From Phallus indusiatus (taxonomy: Eukaryota > Basidiomycota > Agaricomycetes > Phallales > Phallaceae), in the NCBI GenBank assembly GCA_027605045.1, contig JAQFWX010000078.1:1-64000 (forward strand): 64,000 nucleotides of DNA, read 5' to 3'. The notes beneath the pieces were generated by a model. It was not told the origin of the DNA, ran no database searches, and worked only from the letters and a program-made list of their open reading frames with translations. The position numbers were made by a program, and so were the translations under genes. Positions 1 through 11,708 of this stretch are shown here, piece after piece. Every line of letters starts with the position of its first letter. Within the stretch, counting starts at the first letter, position 1.

Positions 1-117
1 CATTGGACTGGGCTTGTTCTTAATGTAGCAACAAAAGCTGGAGCATACGTCATTTCTGTCACAAACGGGGAACAACACGGTATGTTCTTTGAGAATTCTG
101 AAATGAAGGTAAAATGA
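1..117 (+). CDS. possible last exons of a gene cut by the left edge
   Basis: Frame 1 is open from the window edge to a TGA after about 38 codons, and it contains a hydrophobic stretch (LVLNVATKAGAYVISVTNG). A GTAAAA donor-like site near 112 and an AAAG acceptor near 150 would allow a continuation to a stop near 247. I do not recognise the family, and there is no start codon in view. The only positional support is that POP5 ends at 360 on the other strand, so a convergent neighbour is plausible. It could equally be a chance open frame. Confidence 0.2.
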   Translation, partial: HWTGLVLNVATKAGAYVISVTNGEQHGMFFENSEMKVK

Positions 118-359
118 ATGATTATTCAACGTTAACAAAGATATTACAATTGGATTCAATCAAAACATCCAGATATCCATACGGATTGGTTAAGAATGTC
201 GGGACTTTCGGCGGTTTCCCAATAAGGATAACGGTAGCAAGACGCTAATCCTTCAATCCTCAAAAAAATCGAAACGGAAAAATCGATGCTGTAAGAAAAT
301 TATAGCCCAAACGCGTTCAATATCGGATTTGAAAAGTCAGTAGATGTCCGAGTGCCAGA

Positions 360-1046
360 TCAATCTTGCATCGCTTGAATTTCTTTTTCACTCTTCTCGA
401 GATAATCGTCGTAATTGTCGCTCCTTTGACCTTGTTTTACATGTTTATCAGCGTAGGTAATAGACCCAGAAAATTTATAAACCTTTTCCTGCAAAACGTG
501 CTCTGTAACGAGCTATGATTTCCTTGTCGTATTTTATAGCCGCCACTTGTGCATGCTTGATTGTTCCTACGACAAACATCGAATGACTTATGAGGAGAAA
601 AACCATCTACGAGCAAGACAAACCTGATAAGTGAATCAAACGAGGGATATAATCCCTTCCGTTGATGGACGTAAGTAAAGTAACAGCACCCCAGGCGATC
701 CTGTGATGGTCTCGTGCAACACGGATGATACATAAATTCGTAGTAGGAGAAAATATTTGACTATAAACAAAAATATCAATACTTTCATCAAAATCAGAGA
801 TAATAGGTCACTTACTGGTCAGGGATGATGCAACAGCGCCCCAGCCAACCTCACCGAAATTTTTGACAACGCTATCTTTGAGCGCTTGCAATACGTGTCT
901 TGAGTGCAGTTCATCTGTAGACGGAAGAGCTTGATTATTGCATGATATAAGTTCAACCAGAAGCCATCGATTCTACGAGGATAAATGAGGATTGGGCACA
1001 CCACCGAAGAAGGCAGAAAGGTTCGACAAACCTTGAAGCGGACCAT
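360..1046 (-). CDS. POP5: POP5, subunit of RNase P and RNase MRP
   Basis: A small nuclear protein of the RNase P/RNase MRP ribonucleoproteins, which mature tRNA 5' ends and process pre-rRNA. Five exons read on the minus strand (1032-1046, 816-973, 624-760, 483-566, 360-430) join in phase to 154 codons plus stop, the usual size. The first exon is only MVRFK, the typical start of the family, followed by NRWLLVELI. The core signature CIIRVARDHHRIAWGAVTLL and then TSINGRDYIPRLIHLSGTIK match the Rpp14/Pop5 fold. The C-terminus is acidic (DNYDDYLEKSEKEIQAMQD). Every intron is GT-AG and 49-58 nt long, and no frame break is needed. It is divergent from the NIF3-like gene with 104 bp between the two start codons, so they may share a promoter. 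Family identity is confident; exon edges are inferred by eye. Confidence 0.88.
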
Positions 1047-1150
1047 CAAAAAGATAGTAAGTGACGTAATTGAGATTGGTCATCGATCATCCACCATTCA
1101 AAATCAATGGGACACCGTTGGTGACTAGCAGGCTCCAACTACTATCTGAC

Positions 1151-1681
1151 ATGCCACGCTTCTGTTTGGTATTTTATAGTCCCGTTAAATCAACGCAGAA
1201 GATATTGGGACAAATATTTTCCTCTTTTCCTGATATTGTTGGACATATAGGAAATTATCGTGACTGTGGTTTTGTTTCCAGAGGGACAGGTAAGCAAAGC
1301 GTTATCAGTTCGTTCACTGCTGAATAGCAATGATGATTCCTCTTACTCGGGCTCATATTATTTTGTAATATCTTCCAGGTCAATTTACACCACAAGATGG
1401 AGCAAATCCCACAATAGGTCAGGTTGGAAAGCCGGAGTTCGTGGAAGAGGATCGGGTAGAAATTGTCATGAATGATAGTGAACATAAAATTGAACTTCGG
1501 AAAGTTGTTGAGAAATTAAAACAAGTACGTACCTGTTTGAGATCTAATTATGCACCAGGGATACAATTGACATTCCCACCAATATTATGTTTTATCTTCG
1601 GAATTATCCTTCATCATTCACTAGGTGCATGAATACGAAGAGGTTGTATACCATGTATTTCGATTGGAAGAAGGGATATAA
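1151..1681 (+). CDS. short NIF3-like (YqfO-insert type) protein
   Basis: Three exons (1151-1289, 1379-1524, 1625-1681) join in phase to a 113-residue protein starting MPRFCLVFYSPVKST. Diagnostic segments are CGFVSRGTGQFTPQDGANP, which matches the GTGQF-P-N-P loop of the family, and the C-terminal HEYEEVVYHVFRLEEGI, the (H)-YEE-Y-V hallmark of NIF3/YqfO proteins. The protein corresponds only to the small inserted/C-terminal domain, as in the stand-alone NIF3-like proteins of fungi and bacteria, and not to the full dimetal-binding NIF3. No biochemical function is firmly established for the short form. The start is the first ATG in frame that keeps the family N-terminus. It is divergent from POP5. 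Confidence 0.8.
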
Positions 1682-2032
1682 AAGGAAATGATAAAGAAAA
1701 GGCCAGTTTATTGTATGTGCACCACCCTTTCAGCGCTCGCCGTCTGTTTGATACCCAATAGAGTTTTCGTGGTGATTCAATATCATTCATTACGATTCAA
1801 TGCTTGGTTATTCGGTATCTGAATAGCCATAATTTACTGGTATTTTTGGCTATCATCAGCTGTCATTCGACCCATCATATGCATAGATCGCTTCTAACTG
1901 GCTTAGTCAGGCAGCTGAATTCAATTGGATCCGATGACCTCCTAAGCCTTCTCATCTTCTGCCGTCACAATTTGAATCTGTACTTTTAAAGTTTGACGTC
2001 CGTTGGACGTCTAATTGTAAAAACACACCACG
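1682..2032. other. intergenic region between the NIF3-like and PhoD-like genes
   Basis: About 350 bp between two genes on the same strand. It must hold the 3' end of the NIF3-like transcript and the promoter of the phosphatase gene. I see no conserved frame, repeat or RNA gene. A 61-codon open frame at 1804-1989 has no recognisable features. Confidence 0.5.
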
Positions 2033-4468
2033 ATGAGCTCGCCACTCAGCTGCGGCCCGCTGCTACGGTAAGCTTTCAAAGATAGTTTCAGTTGAACAAC
2101 AAAGATCTCAGCATTCCTCCTTAACCTCATAGCTTCAAAGCCTTGAACTACGACACCTTAACCTGGCACGGTTCACTTTTAATTGTAACCCTATCAGACG
2201 TTTTGCCTTCTTATTTGAACTTGACCCCAAGAGCGACTGAAGCATCTTATCCAGTCTCCATTTATAGTGGTGATGAATATAAGTTCTGGCGATATAATAT
2301 AATCATCAGACTTCACGAGGAGGAACAAATGATCAAGTATGAGTTAGAGACGCCACAGGTGAATGGCTCGTTTTGGATTCCAGGCAAGGATCAAACTATG
2401 CGGACTATGTTTTATTCTTGCAACGGGTTTTCGGTTAAAATTCCCGCCGATGCGTTTGCTGGACCGTGTCTCTGGAATGATGTACTTCTTCGATACTTCG
2501 TCACAATTCCCTTGGGCTGATACTTCCCCTTTTTTTCAGGTTCTTCGTCGTAAAGCGTTTATTGAATTAATCATTCAACAGCAAATAACATACGTTTTCT
2601 AGATCATGCAGAATATCGCTTACATGTAATGATCGGTAAGCCCAAACCAAAGATTTGAGCTTTCCCAGTGATAATTCTCTTTCAGGAGGCGGCGACCAAA
2701 TCTATAATGATAGAGTAACAATATCCGGTCCTCTCCAGTCATGGTCAAAGCTAAAAGGTGCAAGACGTCGTGCCGAAACTCCATTCACAGAGAAATTGGA
2801 AAAAGAGCTCGATGACTGGTACTTGCGCAATTATTTGGACTGGTTTACCACTCCTCCGTTCAAAGACGCAATGGCTTCTATTCCTACAATTCAGTTATGG
2901 GATGATCACGAGTATGTTTGCATGTCATATATGTAACAGAACCACTAGAGGCGCTGACCCGAGACCTCTCCAAGCATCATCGACGGCTATGGCTCGTACA
3001 AAGACCGCTTCATGAGAACCCCGTTTTCTTGGGTATCGGAAAAATAGCCTACAAGTATTACATGCTTTTCCAAAATCACACCAATCCGAACACATCTGCC
3101 TTTGAGGCTGCTGAACCAGCGTTTATACTCGGAGACGAAGACGGCCCTTACATTCAATACAAATCGGTATCGTTATGTACGAATTTAGGTCCTAGAACGG
3201 TCTTTTACGGCCTAGAAGGCCGCGTTGAACGAACAAGAGAACGTATATGCTACGAATCGACCTATGATAAAATGTTTTCCCACTTGGACAAGGTCATCAA
3301 AAAGGGAGAAACAAAACATCTGGTGGTGTTGGTTGGAGTGCCTATCGCCTATCCCCGCCTTGGTTTGGCTGGAAGGATTACTGAGCAGTCGATACATCAC
3401 AGGCCCGTTGAGACTGATAAACCACGTTTTTGGTATTGGAAGTAGCTTTTTCAACAATTTTGATGGCTCTTCAGAGCTCTTGGACGACCTAGACGATCAC
3501 TGTGAGACGAAACTTCCCCCGGTCCGCTCCCTGGTTAACGAACTGACCTTCCTTTCCCAATAGGGTGTGCTGTTCATCATAAACGCGAAAGAAACGCTTT
3601 TGTGCGTCGTCTTCAATCATTTTCAGAACATAAATCTGTTCGAATTACGATTTTGAGTGGTGACGTTCATCTCGCAGCCGTCGGTCGGTTCTATTCCTCT
3701 CCTCGGCTCAACATTCCACAAGTAGTGTTCTCTTCATGAAAAATTTGTTCGACATACTGACCTAATCCTATACAGAATAAAGATTTTCGATACATGGTGA
3801 ACATCATTTCTTCTGCAATAACAAATGCTCCACCTCCAGCAGCCGTTGCGAACATGATGCACAGACGTAACAAAATTCACATCCTCGGCACGCACACCCA
3901 CGAAAATCTCATGGCACTTTTTCGCGAGACGCCAGACGGCAAAAAAAGAGCCAAGAATACAGTCATGCCGGCTCGGAATTATGTGATTATCACAGAACAT
4001 GCGGGTCTCGCGAAGAATCAAAATCAACAACTCGAGCATCATCAAGAACTCAATCTATTGCGACGCCGGGAAAACTCACAAGCAGAAACGGACAGGGACG
4101 CTGTCCGACAGGAAAATGGTGATCGGATGGGGCAAAATCTTTTCTCGACTAATGGCTTAGCTGGCGCCGCAGTTCAGGAGACTGAAAATAGAGTTGCCAA
4201 CGGTGCCCCGGCTCAGCATTACCCTGACGGTGAGGTTGGCCAAGAAAAAAGGCTTGCCCAGGGCAGCGATGATATGACCATTGCAACAAATGAACAAGGC
4301 GGTGTGAACGTTGAAGAAAATATTTCCGTCGCCGCTCCTGCTATGGGCACAGCTAGGCCTTATTCGTTGGATGTTGCATTTAAGGTCGAGATAAACCCGA
4401 AAGATCCGGAAGGAAAAACGACTAGTTACGGATTTTCAATTCCTGCCCTAGATTTATCAGATGCTTAG
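2033..4468 (+). CDS. PhoD-like phosphatase (fungal metallophosphatase family), two frame breaks
   Basis: Eight exons can be built: 2033-2067, 2133-2481, 2540-2549, 2603-2635, 2686-2911, 2975-3501, 3564-3721 and 3776-4468 (about 676 codons). Exon 3 is only 10 nt and exon 4 only 33 nt. The start MSSPLSCGPLLRF, followed by a W-G-LLIVT segment, is typical. Catalytic-type motifs are GGGDQIYND, IQLWDDHDIIDGYGSY and ITILSGDVHLAAVGRF, which supply the Asp, His and Asn metal ligands of PhoD-type phosphodiesterases. The C-terminus RPYSLDVAFKVEI is also family-like. Two single-base frame changes are needed. One is at a four-C run (3019-3022, between MRTP and VFLGIGK). The other is at GG (3362-3363, between AYPRL and VWLEGLL). 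They nearly compensate each other, and conserved sequence continues straight across both, so sequencing error is more likely than a dead gene. Confidence 0.82.
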
Positions 4469-4722
4469 AAACGTCACGTCATGCGGATATGGAAAAAATA
4501 TCTTGCATTGAGTACTTGTTTTGTTTTGGTTGCGAGTGCCAGTTTGCTTAATGCAATGCAATATGTAGTTTCTTTTTTGACTTTAGTAAAATACAACAAT
4601 TGTGCACTAATTATGAATACAAAAACGTTCATGTTCCTTCCAAGCCTGAGTTCAAGTGAGAATAATATATGAGAAAGTGGGGAATAGTTGAGCAGAGCTG
4701 AGATGAAGTTTGATCTTCCAGG

Positions 4723-7700
4723 TCAACGTTCAAAATAGACTCGTCTTCTTAGACCTCTCAATACCTCACGAATAACCCGTAGCCAGACGTGAGCCTTTTG
4801 AACATCCGCGAAGAGACGGCGAACATCTTGATCGATTCTATTTACCAGAAGATCCCTTAGATGATACGATTCCTCAATGGGGTCTAATGTTTGAAGACTA
4901 AGCATAGTCGTAGGTGCCAAATCCGTGATAGTAGATATTGAAGAAGGGCTAGTGTGACCGCCATCAGAGGACTTTTCAAGTATGGGAGAAAGGCGTGACG
5001 ATTGGAGAAGGTAATCGAAGCCGTGATATGCACGTAAGATGATGGATAGTTGATCCTCTCTTAACTGGAAGGACAGGGAAGGACACGTCAAAAAAGTACA
5101 GGAAGAATGACATTTCTACATACCTTGATGGCTTCGTTGACCGACTCGTGAGCTTCGGAGATGGCTTCTTCAACATACTGAAATAGTTTTCCCATGGTTA
5201 ACAAGTTTGCTTCGATCTCACGAAGATCTGCATTGGCCCGCTGTAAAACTTTAGGCGCCGTTCTCAAAGCCGATCGTGTTTTCTCCAAGCGATGTTTTTG
5301 ATCATGTCGTGCTTTTTCTGCTGGCTTTGACTCGTCGCTTTCAATACGTGCACGCAGCTCGGTATCGGCGTGATGATCTACAAAGGTGCTAAGGTCGAAT
5401 CGCAAACGACCACTTTTGGAGGTGACAGAAGTGGTGCCACTTGGCGGAGCATGATTTGTCATACTCGGCTGGTTGTCACTAGCTCTGTTAGTCTCCAACG
5501 AAGCACGAGGGTTGTCCGACAGAGTAGCGCAATCATCGGGGTCTGGGTTCGTTTTGGAGTCTCTTCGTGCTGAATGGGATTTAGTCTCTCGAAGTGACTT
5601 GTATAGTTGTTCTCGTTTATGAGGTCGGCTGGCGGCGGGCTCGATGTCGGTGGTTACCCGGCTCAACAGGCCTTCGGCTTTGCGTATCTGATTGCTTATC
5701 AGATCGTATTCCGATTTTGCCAGTTCCAGCTGAGTTGACCAATGATCCAAAACGTGCACAGCCAGGTCTCTACTAGCAGCCAACGTCTCCGATATCGTGA
5801 GGAGATCCGGCACGTTGCTTTCGTCGGTTTGCGGCTGAGAGTATGATTGAAGAGCGGACGCGCTTAGGGAGAGATTGTATAGCACATTCATAGCAGAGGC
5901 AGAGACGTCAAAGGATCCATTGAGTTGGTCTGTCGCCGAAGCAGGTGAACCCGAATAAGAAGATGGAGGTGATGGATAAGGGTTCGCATGCATACCATGA
6001 ATCGCTAACGGTTTATGCCATTGCCGCGTACCGGATCTATGGGAAACAGACGATGTTTGAGACCGTTCGCCGGACGACTTCGACGAAGAACCAGATGATC
6101 TTGACTTGATACTCATATCCGACCCCTTCTTGACCAATGTAAATGACGCACTGGGACGAGGAGATCGAGGAGTGTTGTATGCAGATGCACCGACATCTCC
6201 CGTCCTTGGTGGTAGTTTCAATGGGGGCGGACGAGGTGGCTTCTTCAGACTATCTGCTAGTTCTCCCATAAAGATAGAAATAAACTCAGTTTTAGCGACA
6301 TCCACAGGACGTAGTCTGCAGAATCAGTTTAGCGATATAGAATTAACAACAAAGCAATTGGACAGAGTGATCCTCACCCTCTTCGTTTCGCATCTCTCTG
6401 ACCGATTCCTTCCCAAAATACTCTTTATCGCATTCTAACATTGCTTTTAGTACAGCGATGCTGGCGCCATGCTCAGCGGCAGCGTGTAATGGAGTTTCGC
6501 CCCGGTCATCCGTTGCTCGGAGTGGTGCGTGTAGGTGGCGGATCAAGTGAAGGTGAACAAATACAAAGGAGTATCTTCGACTGATTGAATTGGGTCCGAT
6601 GATGAGTCCAATTCTTTAGTATCTTTCTTAGGATCTCGTGCAGTACGCGCCAGATGATGAAGAGGCGTGAACCCCAGAGTTGAATAGAGTCCCATGTCAG
6701 CGCCTGCGTAGTACAACGCATCTGCGATCTCGATGCTCGGGGAGTACCGTTGGGAACAAACATAATGAATTGGTGCCAGACCAGCTTCATCAGAAAAATT
6801 CACGAGAATAGATGATGCGTGCGACTGAGATCCATGCAAATTTGAAAGAATCTTGATGGCCTCGCCAGTATCTTGGTTGCGGATGGCTTGCAAAAGACTA
6901 TTGAGGTTACGCCGAATGCCAGCTACATTGAGGTCTGGAGGACTAAGAAGGTTTTTCCCACCAACGTAGAATAGTGTGTTCAAAAACTTGTCTGGAAATG
7001 GTGTACTAGGTCGAAGCTTTCTTTTGCGCGGTTGCATTGTCGATGAAATCTCTAGCTAAAAAGGTAAGGTTAGAACATATTGATACCGTTCAAAGGTACC
7101 AAAGACAATCGAATTTGAATCTCGATGACACTTACTTCCGTCCTTCTTGTTATTCTTAATGTTTCCTCGCATAGCCATAAAATCTCGGGATGATTAAGGG
7201 AGTACTGAACAGTCGATTTCTGACTAAGAGATTTGATATCCGGTTTTGCACCTTGTCCCAACTACAAACATTTGTATAAAGCGCCAATCAGGAGATAAGA
7301 AAAGAGATTCTCACTAGTCGTTGCACTACTTGCATATTGCCATCTCTAGCCGCATCTAACAACCAAGCTCAGAACAACGGTTGATATTCTGAGTAACAAT
7401 ACACGTACACATTAGAGGTGTCGCGCCTTGCTCGTCCATCGCGTTGACATCCAGTAAACCGAACGTATATTCGAAAAGATACGTGATCTCCACTGACATG
7501 TTCAACCAAGACATTAGTCCTAGCAATGTCGCTCCACCTGCCCAAGGGAGGGGCGCGTTTAAAGAATACAAAGAAAGCTGGTCGTGCTGGCAGACTAATC
7601 TCAGCACCTCCAACTGAGAGTCTGACAGTCGAATCTGATTCTCGGTGTCAAAAGCAATGATTCTATTCGATGAAAGCAAACTGAATGGTCATGAAAGGAA

Positions 7701-7868
7701 TGCTCAGGGATATCAACTCACGCGGGGCCTAAGGCTGCGTAATGCAAAGCGTTACGACCTAGTTCATCGGTAGCATTGACGTCAGCATCAAGACGCGAGA
7801 CTCTCTTGGACAGCAATGGGATCGGCTGCGACAACTGCTTGGAGGAGCTGTTGGGTCTTCGAAGTCAT
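4723..7868 (-). CDS. ankyrin-repeat protein with C-terminal coiled-coil region
   Basis: A multi-exon minus-strand gene starting MTSKTQQLLQAVVAADP. Ankyrin units are visible near the N-terminus (LDADVNATDELGRNALHYAA, NAMDEQGATPLMC, then WLLDAARDGNMQVVQRLL) and again in the middle (EAGLAPIHYVCSQ, LGFTPLHHLAR, DDRGETPLHAAAEHGAS). After 6.3 kb comes a Pro-rich segment (KKPPRPPPLKLPPRTGD), a Ser-rich stretch, and helical charged regions resembling coiled coils down to the stop. It is probably a scaffold; I cannot name an orthologue. The frame breaks near 7786 (after VQESLAS) and at an AAA run, 6565-6567 on the plus strand. One extra T on the coding strand there restores FVFVHLHLIRHLHAPL. The junction near 6262-6384 can be spliced in two ways, one of them in frame with a roughly 120-nt intron. 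Confidence 0.68.
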
Positions 7869-7972
7869 TTGCGCAGCACCTCAGACATCGAGGTTTTTAA
7901 GATGTCTCGGATACCAGCTGGCAGGAACGTTATATACCAGGCAAGCGAAATGAGACGCCTTCCACATGGGCG

Positions 7973-9188
7973 TTAAGCTTTGTTCGTAGTGCGGACAGTG
8001 GAAGCCGCAAAGTACCCGATCGGATGATCTATTGAAAATGATGACAGACTTATGGTTCTTGGATCAGCCTGGGATTGTTCTAAATACCTTTTTTTGACTT
8101 CCAAATTACAACGCACGCTATAGCAGCAGGCTGTCCCGATTTCATAGGAGAACTCCTGGAACGTCATCGACTCATCGTGAACATATGATCGGTTATCGAG
8201 CCAAAACCAGACTGCATCCGAAAAAGGTATTTCATATTGCGGCCTTGACTATAAATATGACAATATTGCCACGGATTCTATTTTGAAAGCCCAAATACAG
8301 GTCGCATTTATAGATTGAGTTAGATCCCCTTTTCTCCTGAGCACTTTTTGAGCATGGCGAGATAGGTCCTCGGTGAATATTGAATTTGAAGGCGTGAGAC
8401 CATTGGCAAGCATTCAGTCTGGCAAGCAAGAATTTTACTTTCAAAAGCGACCTCATGGTAGCAGGAACCGTCTAAACAAGCTCTGAGGGTTGATTACATA
8501 GTACCTTGAGAAGTCGGAAAGATGAAATTTCCAGCGTCTAATCGTATTCCGGGTTCTGTCTGAATTGAGAAGGGTTTACGCAATGAGTGCATGTCAAGGT
8601 TGTGGCGAGAGCGCTCGGAACATTCGGGTCCCTGCCAATCAAATATGGGAACCATTGCTGGGTTTTGCGTGAAGGGTTGTTCGACCATTGCGAGGTCAGG
8701 GTTACAAGCAGAGACAGTATTTTTTTGACTTTAACGCCGTCGACATATCCTGTTCTGTCATATATCCGTGAAGCTTGAAAACGTAAATTCGGGGGCGCGT
8801 ATGTTGTTTTTGGCCCTCCACCGTTTGTTGCATGAGAAGATTCAGAAAAAGGCTGGTCCTTGAGTATGAATGTCATTTCCAAATGAAATGAAGGATGTCA
8901 ATGTGTTAATGCTATCACGAATGACCATGGATCATGCATCGTGTTGAATCTACTGGTTGAAACAGAAGAACCAACTGTTGGGTGTTCTCTGACGACTCGA
9001 AAGGTATGACACCTTGTCCCTTTCTTGGTGCGAAAGTTTGGCCAAGCCTTCATATGTATTGCACACACAGACGTTATCCTTATGCAGCACGCCTTTAAAG
9101 AAAACGAGTAAATAGATGATGGAAGAATGGGAATAAGAACCAATGCTGCGAGCGCCCAGCTCAAGATGTCACGGCGCCCGTTTGCCAA
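7973..9188 (-). CDS. unrecognised secreted or membrane-anchored protein, interrupted frame
   Basis: The putative start MANGRRDILSWALAALVLIP gives a signal-anchor-like hydrophobic N-terminus. Downstream, a protein-like segment runs from PFSESSHATNGGGPKTTY through RIYDRTGYVDGVKVKK. A seven-T run (8720-8726, plus strand) then breaks the frame, and the next frame continues as NTVSACNPDLAMVEQPF and DWQGPECSERSRHNLDMHS. A likely intron is followed by a Cys-containing exon (GSCYHEVAFESKILACQTEC, SRLQIQYSPRTYLAML). A last open segment (SMTFQEFSYEIGTACC) ends at 7973, but its joining is unresolved. I recognise no family. The consistent frame preference and splice-like signals argue for a real gene; its exact exons are guesses. 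Confidence 0.35.
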
Positions 9189-9304
9189 TGCAGTGCAAGG
9201 CGTTTGTTGACTCCAATGATAATTCCCGCTTAGTTCAAAATGGTTCAGGCATTTTACGTATAATAGTATAATTAGCCTATCACGCCAATCGATTAATTGA
9301 CAGT

Positions 9305-11246
9305 CTAATAAGGGTAATGATCCACTGTGTCATCTTCCTTTATTATTCCGTTGATAATTTGCTTCTGGTGCAGGTCATCAAGAATGGGAAGCAGGGTTTC
9401 TGCAAAAAGTTCTTTCGCTTTCGCTTCCGCTATTGGTTCAGGCCAGCTCTATAACGAGAACAAACCAAGTCTTAGTTGGGAGCGAAGAAAAGAATTATTC
9501 TTAGACGTACTCTAATCGCTGCCGCCAACCTTCCTGGCACTCCGGGTTCTTCCAGCATTTCCGTCACAGGAAAGAAATATGTCCGGATGGTAAAACAAAT
9601 GCACCCCGTTTTCGGCATTCTTCTTAGACTCTGTCTTTCACTCCTGAAATAAACCTGGTTCATGCTGAACAAAAAAGTTAATAAGCAAAATTCAAAAAGA
9701 ACATTTGTCTCCGTGGTCGACTTACTCCGTCGTTGCCTTGGGAGGCTGCCAGTGACCATCATGCAGGCACTCTGGACGTGGGGTATGCGTCGACTGGTCA
9801 AATTTGTCTTCGTCTCCGTGATGAATAGTAGCCCAAGCAAGATCAGGATCTATCTATACCAATGTGAATTATCAGTAAAGTTGCAGAAGACCAATTAGGC
9901 GGCGGACATGATCTCACTTGAAAGAAATACTAACAGAAAACCCAAGCAACATGAATGAAGAGCTAAAACACGCCCAAGAGGATATGAGCTCACATTGTTT
10001 CTTAGGACTGGTTTATCGACAGGAAGTTTGCGAAAGAACCTATTTTCATTTAAATGGAATTCACCTGGAAAAGGCCAGACACTTACCGATTCAATGAAAG
10101 CTCCAGCTTCTCCTGGTACTGGTAAACACCACCTCTCAAGTGGATTTCTTTCAATGGAAGACCGATCTTGTCTTCTAACCTCCAAAAGCCTTATACATTC
10201 ACAAGTTAATTGCATAATTAATTTACTCCATATATGCGTTTTACCTGGTACACATATGGCTCCAGCCTGGAGGTAATATTGTCCATCCGGACCTTCCATC
10301 ATGATAGCTAAATCTTCTGAAAGAAGATTAGCCACAAGCATCGGATCGTCTTGATCCAGGTCCCACACGTCCCCTACTGGGATCACCTCGACAGTCTTGA
10401 CTCTTCCGCCATCTTTGCCAACAATGCTATCTCCTTCTGCCAAGCCTTTGCCATCGTATGCTCGTGTCACCCGAAAGACTTGAGGATATCGTTTAGCCAC
10501 TATGAAACAGCAGAAATGAGAAACTCATTTTACAGGAGAAAGGGATATTAAAGAACGTGTCGTATTAGTTCACTCACAATATGAAGCCAATTCTGTACAG
10601 ACTTCTAGTGCGGCCTTCTCAGCTCCGGGAAGTGTGCGAATTAACTTTGATCCTCTGGGTTTACATAATTTTTAGCGACCAGCGTGATGAATGCTCAATA
10701 CAGATCGCATAAATACCTTTCCAAAGCCCGCCTCTTCTTTATCGCGTAGGTTTCTAGATATCTAAACGAGTGAATCAGGTGACCCAGTACCATAAAGCTA
10801 ATCGTCTCTTATTTTACGTGTTATCTAGCTCTATCCACGACTCCCACGACATTGGACGGATTCCCATCGTCACATTGTACTTCGGGCCCCAGCTGAAAAT
10901 GTAAGTGAGTAAACTCAATACGAAATGACTCTCCCACTATTTCATCCTACTTACCGAAATGGTCGATAACGGATAGGCGGCGATGTGTGAATGTCAAAGT
11001 CGGAAAGAGGTTCGAATGACGGATATTCAAAGTCTTGTGGAATCCATTCTATAAGGTTTTCTTGTTAATATAACAACAGTGAGGACATAGAGATCCAGAC
11101 AAACCTCCCAAGGGCCTTTCATCCTCATTAACTGGCGAAACCTTTTCAACTGCTTTCTTCCTTGTCCTTGGAGTATACCAGAAAACGAGGGCAGTTACTG
11201 CGCTCCCGAGCAACAAGAGAATATCCACCAAGGGCCAAGCTGACAT
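9305..11246 (-). CDS. DUF3445 protein (heme-dependent oxidative N-demethylase-like, HRQ family)
   Basis: About ten short exons join in phase with GT-AG introns and no frame break. The start [20 protein letters not shown] gives an N-terminal membrane anchor, followed by a basic stretch ([11 protein letters not shown]). Family landmarks appear in order: [88 protein letters not shown], then [38 protein letters not shown] and RTYFFPV. Bacterial members oxidatively demethylate secondary amines using heme; the fungal substrate is unknown to me. The stop follows DDTVDHYPY. An upstream in-frame extension to 11378 lacks an ATG, so I start at 11246. It is a single gene with no partner subunits nearby. 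Confidence 0.8.
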
Positions 11247-11708
11247 AGTTTCAAGGAAAAGAACTGCAAGACAAATCGCTATCAGGCAAGCTTCATAGCG
11301 ATATTTATGTGACGTTCTCGCGACTGTAAGATAAGCGTCAGCTTCTGTCAACGTGTTTCCAGCGTCAAAAAATAGCAATTAGATAGTGTGTTGTGATAAA
11401 ATTACCTCAGTCTAAGCTTCCGTGCAACTCTCGCGTAATGTAGAAGTATTTCCTCCAGTCTTTGTGTATGCTCTCCGGGGAACCGAGACGTCTAATAATC
11501 GTGTACTTGCATTTTCTAAGAGATTCGTAGATTAATACGAGTGCTTTATTGAGGCTCTATAGGACGTATTCGGCACTGACAAGGCCATGAAGTGACTTGG
11601 AGTCGTTCATTGGGTCGTCATCGAGCGTCTATGTATTAGTCATACAGCATGAGCATCCCTGCCGAGTTACGCTCATGCCACACGCCTAGGGCAACGTTTC
11701 CCTAATTT
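11247..11708. other. intergenic, divergent promoter region
   Basis: About 460 bp between divergent genes (the DUF3445 protein on minus, the FHA/G-patch protein on plus). It presumably contains both promoters. The first 130 bp continue an open minus-strand frame without an ATG. No repeat or RNA gene is apparent. Confidence 0.5.

Noticed and set aside
8494..8882. Plus-strand frame opposite the unknown 7973-9188 gene
   Set aside because: The minus-strand reading has longer, more protein-like segments with splice signals.
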